Source: Elymus sibiricus (Eukaryota; Streptophyta; Magnoliopsida; Poales; Poaceae). Taken from it: 64,000 nt of DNA. A model generated the notes under the pieces. That model was given only the letters and a program-made list of their open reading frames with translations. It did no database searches and was not told the origin of the DNA. The DNA lies in assembly GCA_039707655.1 (NCBI GenBank), contig CM077665.1, positions 295,248,205 to 295,312,204 of the forward strand. Direction: 5' to 3'. Positions 1 through 11,475 of this stretch are shown here, in pieces (position 1 is the first letter of the stretch; each line of letters opens with the position of its first letter). The translations under genes and the position numbers were made by a program.

Positions 1-2010
1 TGCCCCTTGTGCAACATGTCATTTACCACTGACTGTAGGAGGTCAGCAGCCAATACAAACAAAAGTGGTGAAATCGAATCCCCTTGTCTCACCCCAGCTT
101 TGCACTGGAATTGCTTTCCAAGCACTCCATTAAGCAGAACAGAGGATGAACTAGATGTAAGGAACTGCTGTATCCAGTTAATCCATTTAGAGTTGAAGCC
201 TTTATTTCAAAATTTCCAAAATGACTTCATGTTCAATGGAGTCAAATGCCTTTTCAAAATCCAATTTGAGAATGAGGATAGGCCTCTTTGACTGATGACA
301 CTGATGCAGATACTCTAGAGTCCAGCCAATACAATCCTAAATTGTTCTGGTTTTAATAAATCCATACTGGTTTCTGTGGACACAATCCAAGATGACTTCT
401 TGCAACCTATTGGCACCCATTTTAGTGAGAAACTTAATACCTAATCCTGTCAAGGAAATTGGTCTATAGTCCCCCACACTTTCTGGAGAAGATTTCTTAG
501 GCACCAGAGTGATGAAGGAGCCATTGATACTCTCCAGGTTTGCCTTCCCTTCAAAGAAATGATTGGCAAGATTATAAAATTCCTGACCTATTTGATGCCA
601 ACACTTTTTTAGAAAAAGTCCATTGAAACCATCAGGGCCAGGGGCCTTATCAACAGGCATACACTTAACAACCTGGTCCATTTCTTCCTTGGTGAAAGGC
701 TTTGTCAAACCATCCAGACCCTATACTGGTTTAATTAGGCTTGGAAGATCAAAGCCCATGACAATGCCCTTGGCAGTGCCCATACGTCCCTTGAAAGAAG
801 ACCATAAAATCCCTTCCATTTGACTGTGTTCTGAGACCATTGTGCCATCCTCCAATCTCAAATTGGTAATAGAATTCCTTCTATATCTCTCTGAGGCCAT
901 GGCATGGAAGAACTTAGTGTTCTCTTCCCCCAGCTTAATGGACCTAATTGTGCATCTTTTTTTCCAATATAAAAATTGCAGGTGCAACAAGTGCTCGAGA
1001 TGTGCTTTTACTACTTTCCTGAAATTAAATTCCTGCCTATATAAAGGCCTTATTTCCTCCAACCCATCCAACCATTCAACCACCTTATTGCATTTATCAA
1101 TATCTTCATCTTTGAAATTCCCAATTTCCACCTCTTCAGATCTTGCCTCAGAATTTTAAGCTTATGAGTCAGAACTTCTGCAGGACTAGTCTTGTGTGAA
1201 GGTTTCTGCCAAGAATTAGCTACACGTTCCAGAAATCCATCCACCTTGGTCCAAAAGTTTTCAAACCTAAAAATGTAGGTTTTAGGGATGGATGTGGTGA
1301 TTACCACTACACAGGGGACATGATCAGATGCAGTTCTTGCCAAGGGTAAAACCTCTATCAAAGGGTAGCAGGTAACCCAATTTGTTGAAGTAAAGAACCA
1401 ATGAAGTTGCTCCAACAAAGGGTTGTCCTGCATATTGGACCAAGTGTATGTCCTTCCCTTGATGGGTAATTCAGACAACCCCAGATGTCCAATGATCTCA
1501 TTAAAAATGAACATATCATTCACATCTCCACCTGGCAGGTTTCTATTGTCCAAGGCCCTAATGAAGTTGAAATCCCCCCAGCAAAAGCCAGTTCTCTTGA
1601 AATCCAATTGGCATGTTGTATAGCCAATGAACAAAAGAATCTCTAAGCTCACCCTGGCAAGGCCCATACACATTAACCAAAGTCCACACATCAGCACTCA
1701 TTTTGGATATGAATTTCACTTTGAGACCAAAAGATTGTACTTCAACCAGTTCCCCATGGAGTACAGAATAATTCCAAACCACCAAAAGCCCACTAGAGGC
1801 TCGCACTGAAGGGGCAAAAGAAAAATTATCATACTGCTTGGGGCAGAAGGATCTAATATCTTTGAGGGAATAATTTTCACATTTGGTTTCTTGAAAGCAA
1901 GCAACCGCACATTGACTCTCCACCAATTTTTGTTTAACTGCCCGTTGCCTAGCCGCCGAATTAAGGCCTCGGACATTCCAGCAAAGAACATTCCATTTAC
2001 GATGATTGGA
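1..2010 (-). pseudogene. LINE ORF2: APE-type endonuclease plus reverse transcriptase (partial)
   Basis: Begins near 2010 with the typical LINE endonuclease opening (KWNVLCWNVRGLN), followed by CFQETK, WGDFNF and SDHVPC motifs through about 1300; a frameshift lies near 1560-1700. RT motifs follow: APGPDGFNGLFLKKCW (about 650-600), DYRPISL (about 450), LDFEKAFD (about 265-242) and [11 protein letters not shown] (about 100-70), then the frame leaves the window. Several stops interrupt it, including a TAG near 340 and a TAA near 210. The protein would nick target DNA and prime reverse transcription there. It is inactive as it stands. Confidence 0.85.
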
Positions 2011-2233
2011 ACTATTCTTTGAAAACTAAAACCAGTAGCATCAAATAGCAAGCTACGTAGTAACTAGCCACACATAATTGGAGCATAAAGTAAAATGTAG
2101 CAGAACATCCCAAACAGATCCACTGACAGAGTATGAACATAAGACAAAAGTTTTCACACACCCACACAAACAGATAGATAAGCTGCTCCACCGTGAGCTT
2201 CTCTGCTGCAATGCCAAGCTCCGCACCAATCAC

Positions 2234-5200
2234 CTAAAGCTTCTTGATGGGCGTGGGTGGAGGAAGTCCTTCCCCAGCATTATCCTGCTTGGATGTGCCA
2301 GACTCCAGAAGAGGCTTACTGCGTGGCTTCTTCTTCTTCGGCTCCGATGTTAACTCGAGGAACACTGGCTTGAACCCATCACGCCTGACAGAGCCCCTAG
2401 TACATCGCCTGACTTCAGATTCCACCAAAGGAGTTGGTGCCTTCTTCTTGCGCCTTCTGTTGTCAGTATTACCTGGAGGAGATTTGAAGGAAAAGTTTTC
2501 GAGGGAGGAATCTTGCACTGCACTTATCACTGGCTCCACGTCATCATCAACAGCAGATTCAAATTCCATGAGTAGAGGCTGAGCAGCAGACTTTGTGACT
2601 TTGCTCGAAGAAGCCTCATTATACTGGATATGAGAAAGCACATGTACCTCATCAAATGCCAATGTCTAGCTTCTCTTGGATAGAATGACAGGTGTTAGGG
2701 GTTTATCAAACAATGGCCTTGAAACTTCAGCTGTGAATCCCCCCTCAAGAAGTGCCTGAAAAGTTCTTTTCCATGCCAGTTCTGGAGGCAGTGGAGGACC
2801 GTACACCAGCCTGACAGCACCCACAAAGATCTGCTACTCGTTGATCACCGGTGGCTGGAAGGGAATAATGGCCAGGGGGTTTTCCTGTTGCTGCAGCTGG
2901 TCAACCTCTGCAATGAGATGCTCAGGCTGCTACTCCGGGTGTACTTCTTTGTCAGACAGTGAACCAGAAGGCTGGTCAATCACCATAGATTCCTGATCTT
3001 GGATAGGAGGATCCTCTGGCTGATACTGCTCTGGTACTTCATCACCCCAGTGTCCATGGCCCCAGTTGTCAGCATGAACATGGTCCTCCATGGGAGGTGG
3101 CATTTGTGGCAGATCATTCCATCCCAAAGCAGGGTATGGAGGGAGTACAAAGTCATGTGCCTCAGGGAAAAACTGGCCCGACAATGGGTGTGGATTGCCA
3201 TTTATGGGCATGGGATCCTCATCTTCCGGCATTTGCTCTGCAAAGTTGGCTCCCAAAATGTAACATGGGACCGTCCAAGAAACCCTTGCTCCCCCTCTGT
3301 GTGCATAAGCACTGAATACAACATCTCTAGGAACAAGAATGTCATCTGGAAAAGAAGCAAAAACAATACTTCTGACCAAGTAGGGATCATCATTAATCCA
3401 GTGATGAAACTTTCCAAAAGTGTTCACCGCAGCACGCAGATGTTCAGAAGTACGAAGATCCAGAGGGACCCCCAGAAACATCAAACAACCCTCACAAAAA
3501 CCCTGGGTGCCACGAAAACCCATCCCTTCATCATGCTTCATAAATCTGACAAATCTATCATTGCCCATCGGCAGAGGTGGGCTTTGCAGTAAGGTAAAGC
3601 GGACTCCTGCATCGCGCAATCTAAATAACCCTACTCCCGAAATCCATGGTTGGGCTGCCATGACCTGAACTCCTCTTTGCTCCAACAAATCAACTACTGC
3701 CTCACGCATTGGCCCAATCTCATGCGGCTCAGGAAGTGGCATTACCTCAGCAATCATGAACTCCTCGTGCCGCCACTGGATGGCCGACGGCGGCGTGACG
3801 AAAGTCCTCGGAAGACGGTGGCCGCCACAATCAATAATCTGGTGGCCCGCCGGGACATACCTCTTTGGGTGAATATGAAAGTTGGCCATTGATGCGGCGG
3901 TTTTCGCATGCGATGGAGGAGGAGGAGTTGGCGATGGAGGAGGAAGAGTTGCTGGTGGTGGGCAAGACGGGGGTTTTGGTCGGTCGCTGATGGGACTAGA
4001 CAAAACAGGGGAGGGGGAGGAGCACGAAGCGTCAAGCGTAGGCCTTGTTGGAGTAACCGCTTCAATGAAGGAAGTGGGTCCCGCAGATTCCGGCTGTGTT
4101 AATTTTTTCCTCCTCCAAACTAGGCCCTGTTCCTTAGCCAGCGCCTCACAATCCTTTCTAAGATGGCCTGCTCGTAAACATGCTAAGCAAATCATAACTG
4201 TAGGACAATTAGCCGCAAAGTGTCCCACCTGGGAACAAACCTGGCATGTTAGAATATCCATTACCATGCCAGAAATCAGATTGTTGAAAGAATTTTCAGC
4301 CTCCTGAGTCGATGGTACAAATAAATCAGCAGTTTCCAAATGGGCCGAGTCCGACTTGTCCAACTGGGCCGAATCCGGCGATTCCGAAGAAGTCACAGGC
4401 CCATCAACTTGGTCACCCAACATTATGGGATTCGAAAGTGCAGCATTCCCGCCATGAATATCTGGCGTGACAGGCGCAACAAGATCCGCACCTGCCGCAC
4501 CGATGGAAGTAGCCAAAGTATGGAGATTTGAACTTCCTGGATCCCCGCTGGATGAAACCTATATCCCAGAATTAACGAAGGTAGTCGGCGAAGATTGAGG
4601 AACCGTCCCGAAAGTGATGTGCGGCGAGGCAATCGTCCACTGGAGTTCTGCCGGCGGCGAGGGGTGGATGACAACTCGCTCATGCGGTGGCAGATTGTAC
4701 CCAGCATATTGGAGAGCAACGATCTCATCTTGCGAGGCAAGGCACCGATAACCTTTGCAAACATCATACTGTTGCAGGGTTGCAAAAGATAGCTTCTTAC
4801 GAGCTGAAGAACCAGATTTCATTGCAGATTTTACAGGTCTGGAATGCATTGCCATCAGACCAAGAGCAGAACGTCGCTTGGGCGGGCTCACCAGGATCCA
4901 CTCTGTATCACACTGTTTCTTCCACAATTTAAATTCACGCCACCAATTTGGTCCACCATTACCCCAGAGGTGGAAGAAACACTTGAAACTAGAACATTTG
5001 TAAGAACGCAGATCAAGAATGTGAAACCCAACTTGTTTGCATGAAACCCTAAATGAAAAAACCTTGTCCTTAATACACTCAACAATGAGATCAATGGCTG
5101 AGCCACCAATCGCTGACTCCAGAGCGACAGCAACAGAATCTTCAGTCAAACGGAAAGCATGTCGACTAAATGAGACCACCATGATGAAAGAACGCCGATG

Positions 5201-5305
5201 ATCCATCGGATGCACTGAAAGACCAGATTGCTTAACCACGTCATCCGCAAAATCCACCCCATGGGAGAAATCCAGATCCAAAGTGGTGCCACCAGAAGAA
5301 CCCAT
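2234..5305 (-). pseudogene. LINE ORF1 (nucleic-acid-binding gag-like protein)
   Basis: One reading frame of about 1,024 codons from the ATG at 5305 to about 2234, broken by in-frame TAG codons near 4558, 2929, 2830 and 2663. The middle part carries a CCHC zinc knuckle (CQVCSQVGHFAANC) followed by a second Cys-rich segment (CLACLRAGHLRKDC), then a proline-rich linker. The C-terminal part is basic (RRRKKK, PKKKKPRSKP) and may bind nucleic acid or act as a nuclear signal. In plant LINEs ORF1 coats the element RNA and delivers it to the nucleus with ORF2. Ignoring the TAGs the frame is continuous, so this is a lightly decayed full-length copy rather than fragments. The frame may run on past a further stop near 2231 to about 2012. 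Confidence 0.8.
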
Positions 5306-5340
5306 GAAGAAAGATGTGACCGAGGTCAGGAGCGATCACC

Positions 5341-6330
5341 TGAGTTGATGGCCAAGACCATCGTGTTGGACCGCAGCGTCATGTTCCTTTGCTACTTTTG
5401 GAAGACCCTATGCGCCAAGCTCAGGATCAAGCTACTCTTCTCTTCGGCCTACCATCCACAAACCGATGGTCAAACGGAGGTCACCAACCGGACGCTCTCG
5501 ATGCTTCTACGCGTGTTGATCAAGAAGAACATCAAGGAATGGGAAGAATGCCTCCCCATCGCTGAGATGCCTACAACGGCATGCAACACTTCACAACCAG
5601 CAAGTCTCATTTGAGGTGGTCTATGGCTTCAACCCTTTGTCCCCATTCGACATACTTCCACTATCACTCCAAGAGCGCGTGAACATGGACGCAAGCGCAA
5701 GGGCAAGCTATATCAAGAAGATGCATGAAGACATAAGGCGCATGATCGAACGCCAAGTGGAATGAGTCACCGCCAAGCGCAACATCAACAAGCACCCCAT
5801 GGTGTTCAAGACCGGTGGTCTTGTGTGGTTACACCTTCGCAAGGATCGATTCCCCGCCGAGCGCAAATCCAAGTTACTTCCTTGAGACGATGAACCTTTC
5901 AAGGTGTTGGCACGCTACAACAACAATGCCTACAAGATCGACTTTCCATGCGACAAGTACAATGTGAGCGACATCTTCAAGTTCAAGGACCTATCTCCTT
6001 TCCATGGTGATGAAGATCTCGATCTGAGGACAAATCTTACCCCGGGGGGGGGGGGGGAGATGATGCAGAGCATCCCATGGTCATCCCCACGGACCCCATC
6101 TCCAACACATCAAGCTCAAAGTGGTCCTATGACAAGAGCCCATGCACGTGCCAGTGAAACCGAGGTGACATCTCTCCTTAGTGACTCTCCATTCGATACT
6201 CTCCAGACTTGGATGCTACCTCAAGCGGAGATCCTATGCATGATTAGGTACCATGAGAACAACCTCGAAGACGCTCGGAGTGAAGACCAAGAAACCATGA
6301 AGGTGGGCGCAAAGACGGAGGACGAAGAGT
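5341..6330 (+). pseudogene. Gypsy integrase C-terminal fragment
   Basis: Contains the Gypsy integrase signature [16 protein letters not shown] (5448-5498) just after the position of the second catalytic Asp, then [17 protein letters not shown] and a tail ending NVSDIFKFKDLSPFHGDEDL near 6015. Integrase would insert the cDNA into the host chromosome. The N-terminal zinc domain and first catalytic Asp are missing, replaced by the LINE. A frame change near 5600 and stops near 5764 and 5884 show it is dead. After the G-run the frame runs on through PMTRAHARA, a tail seen in several grass Gypsy elements. Confidence 0.8.
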
Positions 6331-6355
6331 ACCAAAGAATGGCTGCAAAACCTCC

Positions 6356-6625
6356 CAGCGTCCGGACATCCGGCCCAGGTCCTGGACATCCGGCGCGCCG
6401 GAAATCCGGCCCGAAGTTGCTAGAAGGTGGAGCTCCCCAAGGAGGCCGAGCCCGGACATCCGTCCCAGGGCTCGGACATCCGGCCTCGCCCGACGCCCCT
6501 GACATTCGGCCCCTGGCCGGAAATCTGGCATGCCTCCCACCCGGACATCCGGCCTGAGGCCCGGACATCCGACCCGTCATGAAGCCCCTAACATCCGGCC
6601 CCTAGCCTGGACATCCGGCCCCTGC
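6356..6625. repeat. Degenerate GGACATCCGGCCC repeat field
   Basis: About eleven imperfect, unevenly spaced copies of a core close to GGACATCCGGCC, some changed to GAAATCCGGCC or GACATTCGGCC. The core is CpG-rich and contains CCGG half-palindromes. Long open frames on both strands here are products of the repeat rather than genes. Confidence 0.75.
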
Positions 6626-7237
6626 ATGGGTAGATGTGGCCCAAGGGCCCATGTATCCCTCTTTCCTTTCCCCACTCGTCTTGGACTATTTATAGACGCC
6701 CCTCCTCCATCTAGGGTTAGCTTATGTTTAGCATTAGATGTTGTTGAGCATAGCTCCTTCCACTTACCTCCTCCCATGGAGATGACCTCTATGTGAGAAG
6801 ATCCAAGTGGATGCCAAGGCCCCTATTGTAGGGAAGATCCTCCGGGATATCAAGGACCCTCCTCCGGAGTGGGAATACTACCGTTACTTGTATCCGTACA
6901 TTGAACTTGGTTCGTTGTATCTCATGTGTTTTCTATGGATCTAGTGGATGTGTGATTTGGAGATCTTTCTTGAGTGTTTTTTCGCTTTGGATTTCTCCCT
7001 TTCCCCTCCATCATGTAAGAAGATCGACATCCACTGGTTGGCCCCATATCACTCTTTCTCACTGTTTAACCTACGTCTCACAGTGGTTGCCTTTTACGGG
7101 GTCATGTGTTATTCCAGCTAAGGTCTTTGGCTTACGCTGTTTCTCAACTATATGTGTCTCGCTCAAGCTATCTGATCCTCATAGTATGGGGAATAATAAG
7201 AGTATATGTCATGGCAATCAACTCATGGAGTACTCAA
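6626..7237 (+). other. Promoter-like Gypsy 3' tail, no gene
   Basis: Non-coding. A TATA-like TATTTATA lies at 6687-6694 and is followed by pyrimidine-rich sequence, as expected of an LTR R/U5 region. It ends where the Copia LTR begins. I see no reading frame of interest. Confidence 0.45.
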
Positions 7238-8502
7238 TGTAGGAAATATGCCCTAGAGGCAATAATAAATGTTATTGATTATCTCCCTATTCATAATTAG
7301 GTTTATGTTCCATGCTATAACTGCTATGGTTCTCGAGTCTGCAATAACCACGAGGCTCGGAGGAAGACTCATATGCACGTGTGGAATAATAAACGGTAAA
7401 ATGTATTCCTAGTCTGGCCTCTAAGACTGGCTCAAGTATTGCATGATGATCCTGTTTTCCTGATCATGGGCATGGCTATGCCGGCAATTTTGAGGGCACA
7501 ATGTTAGAAGAACATTTGTGTTGAATCGACCCAAATTGATGTTATGCTATGAGATACATTCGTCACAAGTTAATGGTTTATAACACAGAGATAGTTAATG
7601 TTTGCATAATTCCTTAGACCATGAGAGTGTCAAGTTCCTTCGTGCTTGCTTCGTGAACTTTGGGGTTTGTTAAACGTCATCCGTTACTGGGTGGCTATTA
7701 CGGCGGCTTACGGGTTCACGGAAAAGTATGGCAAGTAACAAGATAGCTCAAGATTGGGATTTGCTCCTCCGACGATGGAGAGATATTCTTGGGCCCTCTT
7801 GGTGTTACGGTATCCATCATCGTCTGGCCAGACACTTTGTGATTTGATCACGGGGATGCCGGAACACGGGAACGAGAAAAGAGAACAATACCGGTAACGA
7901 GGTAACTGGCATAGTGGACAAGTTGTTGATCCACAGGGATGCCAACATATCTCATCTTGGGTATTTGTAACATATCGTGAAGCAACAGGAATAGCACACG
8001 GCAACTGGAGGTTCACTAGAATATTCATTCGTGTGGGTATAGGGGTCAATATGGGTGTCCACGGCTCCGATGTTGATCATTGATCGGAAAGTGTTCCGGG
8101 TCATGTATATGCTTCACCGAACCTATAGGGTCACACGCTTAAGGGTCATCTATCTGCTGAATACTAGACAGGGAGTCGGAGAGAAAGTTTCCGGAAAAAG
8201 TTTTCGGAGACAGCGGAAAAGTTCCGAAGAGAGAGGTCACCGGATGAGTTTCGGTGAAACTGAAAAGTTGTTTCAGGGGATACCATAAAGTTAAATTGGT
8301 TTGGGCACATGCCTGATAATTCTTGGAGGGTGCCAGAATCGTTCTGGAAACTTTTTGGAATTTTCCGGGATGAAAACCGGAAATGTTCCGGAGCTGCCGG
8401 AACCGCTTCAGATGCTTTTCGCAGATGAAAATCACTAAACCGGAATTGTTTCGGAACGCGTTGAAAATTATTTTAGTGGGTACTGGAAATGTTCTAAGCC
8501 CA
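7238..8502 (+). mobile_element. Copia LTR, upstream part (BARE/Angela-like terminus)
   Basis: Begins TGTAGGAAATATGCCCTAG, the usual start of the BARE/Angela/WIS group of Triticeae Copia LTRs (TGTTGGAAATATGCC). The following 1.2 kb has no coding content and includes a segment rich in TTCCGG/CCGGAA near 8190-8450. It never reaches the usual Copia LTR end; sequence identity changes at a C-run (8503-8514) into a Gypsy LTR. The internal region and partner LTR are absent. Confidence 0.7.
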
Positions 8503-8514
8503 CCCCCCCCCCCC
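8503..8514 (+). repeat. C12 homopolymer at LTR-LTR junction
   Basis: Run of twelve C at the switch point between Copia-type LTR (left) and Sabrina/WHAM-type Gypsy LTR (right). It is either the point of illegitimate recombination or a tract common to both LTRs. Confidence 0.6.
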
Positions 8515-9623
8515 GGGCGCCCCCTGGTGGGTTGTGCCCACCTCGTGGCCCCACTGACCCTAATTCCGACGCTATAAAATCCTATTTTTGGAGAAAAAAT
8601 CAGAGAGAAAGTTTCATCGTGTTTTACGATACGGAGCTGCCGCCACCTCCTGTTCTTCATCGGGAGGCCAAATCTGGAGCCCGTTTGGGGCTCCAGAGAG
8701 GGGAATCTTCGGTCTTTGTCATCATCAGCCCTTCTCCATCGCCAATTCCATGATGCTCCCCACCGGGAGTGAGTAATTCCTTCGTAGGCTTGCTGGTCGG
8801 TGAGGAGTTGGATGAGATTCATCATGTAATCGAGTTAGTTTTGTTAGGGCTTGATCCCTAGTATCCACTATGTTCTGAGATTGATGTTGCTATGACTTTG
8901 CCATGCTTAATGCTTGTTACTAGGGCCCGAGTGCCATGATTTCAGATCTCAACCATTTAGGTTATCACCATTATATCTATGTTCTTGATCCGATCTTGCT
9001 AGTCATACGCACCTATTACGTGTTATGATCCATAAACCCCATAGTGACAATATTTGGGATACTTTCCGGTGATGACCATAGTTTGAGGAGTTCACGTATT
9101 CATCGTGTGTTAATGCTTTGTTCCGGTTCTCTATTAAAAGGAGGCCTTAATATCCCTTAGTTTCCTTATGGACCCTACTGCCACGGGAGGGTAGGACAAA
9201 AGATGTCATGCAAGTTCTTTTCCATAAGCACGTATGACTATTTACGGAATACATGTCTACATTACATTTATGAACTGGAGCTAGTTCTGTATCACCCTAG
9301 GTTATGAATGTTATATGATGAATATCATCCAACGAGTTCACCGATCCAGTGCCTACGAGTTTTCCACATATTGCTTTTTCTACGAAACTATTGCTATCAC
9401 TGCTACCGTGACTGTTACTGCTACTACTGCTATCAAAACTATCATACTACTGTGGTACTGATCACTCTGCTGCAGATATTTAATCTCCAGGTGTGTTTGA
9501 ATTGACAACTCAGCTGCTAATACTCACAAATATTCTTTGGCTCCCCTTGTGTCGAATGTATAAATTTGGGTTGAATACTCTACCCTCAAAAACTGTTGCG
9601 ATCCCCTATACTTGTGGGTTATC
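8515..9623 (+). mobile_element. Sabrina/WHAM-type Gypsy LTR, downstream part
   Basis: Starts inside an LTR: promoter TATAAAAT near 8573, then CACCTCCTGTTCTTCATCGG, and ends TATACTTGTGGGTTATC at 9623, which I recognise as the 3' end of an abundant Triticeae Gypsy LTR (Sabrina/WHAM group; name from memory). The usual terminal A is missing and the next base belongs to a Sirevirus-like gag, so this end is also a rearranged junction. There is no primer site and no coding sequence. Confidence 0.65.
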
Positions 9624-9858
9624 GAATGTCACATTCTTGAGCATTGTATTGCAACATCTTCAATTCTTCCGCGGTCACTTCACGATCCGGTTCCATTCCA
9701 TCACCAAAGAATTCACCTTGGAAGCCAACATGAACAATAGCCCATACGATGGGGTTATGACCAAGAATATGCATTTTCATCTTATGCTTCCAACTAGCAA
9801 AGTATGTACCATCAAAATATGGAGCTCTACGATGATAATTTCCCTCACTAGACGCCAT
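9624..9858 (-). pseudogene. Sirevirus-like gag, N-terminal fragment (copy A)
   Basis: Minus-strand frame starting at the ATG at 9858 and matching the first roughly 78 residues of the full gag at 20402-22588 (MASSEGNYHRR, SWKHKMKMHILGHNP, QGEFFGDG). It is cut at 9624 by the Gypsy LTR end. The ATG sits just downstream of the primer site and LTR, the normal gag position. Confidence 0.85.
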
Positions 9859-9886
9859 ACTCTCCTAGGTTGCAATGGAGACCAAA

Positions 9887-9898
9887 GCTCTGATACCA
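9887..9898 (-). promoter_or_regulatory. Primer-binding site, initiator-Met tRNA type (copy A)
   Basis: Minus strand reads TGGTATCAGAGC, complementary to the 3' end of initiator methionine tRNA, two bases after the LTR end. It sets the element orientation as minus. Confidence 0.85.
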
Positions 9899-9900
9899 CT

Positions 9901-11475
9901 TGTAGGATCAAAAGTATGTCTAGAGGGGGTGATTAGACTAGTTGACCAAATATAAATCTAACATTTTCCCAATTTTAGTTGTGGGCAGATTTTAGCAATT
10001 GTAGCAAGTCAAGTTCACCCTACACATGCAAGTCTAAGAGTATAGCAGCGGAGTGTAAACACATGCAAATGTAAGAGGGTAGGGATTGGAAGATCAAACG
10101 CAATTTGGAGACGCGAAGATCCGTGGTTCCGATAGGTGGTGCTATCATACGTCCACGTTTATGGAGAGTTCAACCCACGGAGGGTAACGATCGCGACAGT
10201 CCACGGAGGGCTCCACCCACGAAGGGTCCATGAAGTAGCAACCTCTTGTATTCCATGATGGCCGACGTCCACGGAGGACTAGCCTTACTCAGGGTAGATC
10301 TTCATGAAGTAGGCGATCTCCTTGCCCTTACAAACTCTTGGTTCAACTGCACAATCACGAAGAAGGAGGCTCCTAAGCGACACCTAAACAATCTAGGAGG
10401 CACCACCCTCCAAAAGGTAATAGATGTGGTAGTATGATGAACTCCTTGCTCTTGTGCTTCAAAAGATAGTCTCCTCAACAATCAATCACTCTCTCACAGG
10501 TTTGGCATGGGTAGAAGAGATTGATCGGATGGAAAGCAACTTGGGGAGGCTAGAAATAAAGATCCATATGGTTGGAGTGGATGATCTTGACCTCAACACA
10601 AGGGTAGGTGGGTCTCTCTCAGAAAATTCGATATGGCAAGTGGGTGTCTGTTCTGAGTGCTTCTCTTGCGAGTGAGTGGTGGTGGAGGGGTATATATAGG
10701 CATCTCCAAAAATAGAACTGTTACAACATTATTGCCTAACTCGGTGAAACCAAAGTGAAACTCGGTGGCACCGACTAGTTCAAAATGTGGCAACTTTGGC
10801 GTTTTCAGTGAGACCGATATATGAATCTCGGTGGTACCGATATGGGTGACCTAGGCAATTACCAAATCTCGGTGAAACCGATTCCTCAAACTCGGTGGGA
10901 CCGATTTCAGGAAATGGGACAAAGAGTTGGTCCAACTTCTCGGTGAGACCGATTCTCAGAACTCGGTGGGACCGATTCTAGAAAATGGCTAACCAGGAAG
11001 TTGTTCACTGATTTCGGTGGCACTGAATGGCATGTTGTTAGTACCGAGATGCTAGGGTTTGGTTTGGCTTCTGTCTTGGATAAACTCAATGGATCCGAAT
11101 GGGAAGTTGGTGTCACCAAATTTTGACTTTTGGCTTTGGACAGAGAATATGTGTGGGAAAGTGGGTGAGTATTTTTGGTGGCTACCTCTAAGCACTTGAG
11201 CAACCAAATCATCATATTTACCTCACCCCCTTTTAATAGTATTGGCTTTCCTATTGACTCAAAGTGATTTCTCACAAAATGTAAAATATAGAGTCCTTGA
11301 TCTTGAAGCATGGCCAATCCTATTCATTCCTTTCCTTGGGGAGGTTCTCCACACAATCTTTAAGCCAACCCATCATTGAACTTTTTCCTGAGATACACTT
11401 AGTGGAAACATTAGTTCAATGAAATATATGTTGTTATTAATTACCAAAACCACCTAGGGAGAAGTTGTGCTTTCA
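9901..11475 (-). mobile_element. Sirevirus-like Copia LTR (copy A), palindrome-rich
   Basis: 1,575-bp LTR reading TGAAAGCACAACTTCTCCC to TGATCCTACA on the minus strand. Promoter TATATATA lies at 10691-10698. Upstream of it (about 10735-11110) is an array of TCGGTNNNACCGA palindromes, several degraded. It is the 5' LTR of a minus-strand element whose internal region is lost after the gag start. It abuts Gypsy internal sequence at 11476. Confidence 0.82.

Larger units (their letters stand above)
1..5320 (-). mobile_element. L1-clade LINE, minus strand, 3' end beyond window
   Basis: Non-LTR retrotransposon read right to left: ORF1 from about 5305, then ORF2 with endonuclease and reverse transcriptase running off the left edge. 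There are no LTRs, and the RT and endonuclease motifs are those of plant L1 LINEs. The right end meets Gypsy integrase sequence at about 5310-5340, so the LINE probably inserted into that Gypsy element. The exact 5' end and target duplication cannot be fixed because the 3' end is outside the window. The element reaches back to its ORF1 start codon, which is unusual since most LINE copies are 5'-truncated. Confidence 0.88.
5321..7237 (+). mobile_element. Ty3/gypsy remnant: pol 3' end and LTR-like tail
   Basis: Plus-strand Gypsy remnant cut on the left by the LINE and on the right by a Copia LTR starting at 7238. It holds the C-terminal integrase coding region, a G-run at 6044-6057 that looks like an expanded purine tract, a GGACATCCGG repeat field, and a promoter-like tail with a TATA-like box. 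No matching 5' LTR is in the window, so LTR limits are uncertain. Confidence 0.7.

Noticed and set aside
3882..4307. Plus-strand frames of up to 141 codons rich in Gly/Trp
   Set aside because: Antisense to the Pro-rich and zinc-knuckle part of LINE ORF1.
6221..6580. Minus-strand frame of 119 codons over the GGACATCCGG field
   Set aside because: It is a translation of the repeat (recurrent PDVR/GRMSG) and has no conserved content.
10735..11110. Regular short repeats resembling a CRISPR array
   Set aside because: The 13-bp units are palindromic, unevenly spaced and lie in the LTR promoter of a plant retroelement; no repeat-spacer regularity.
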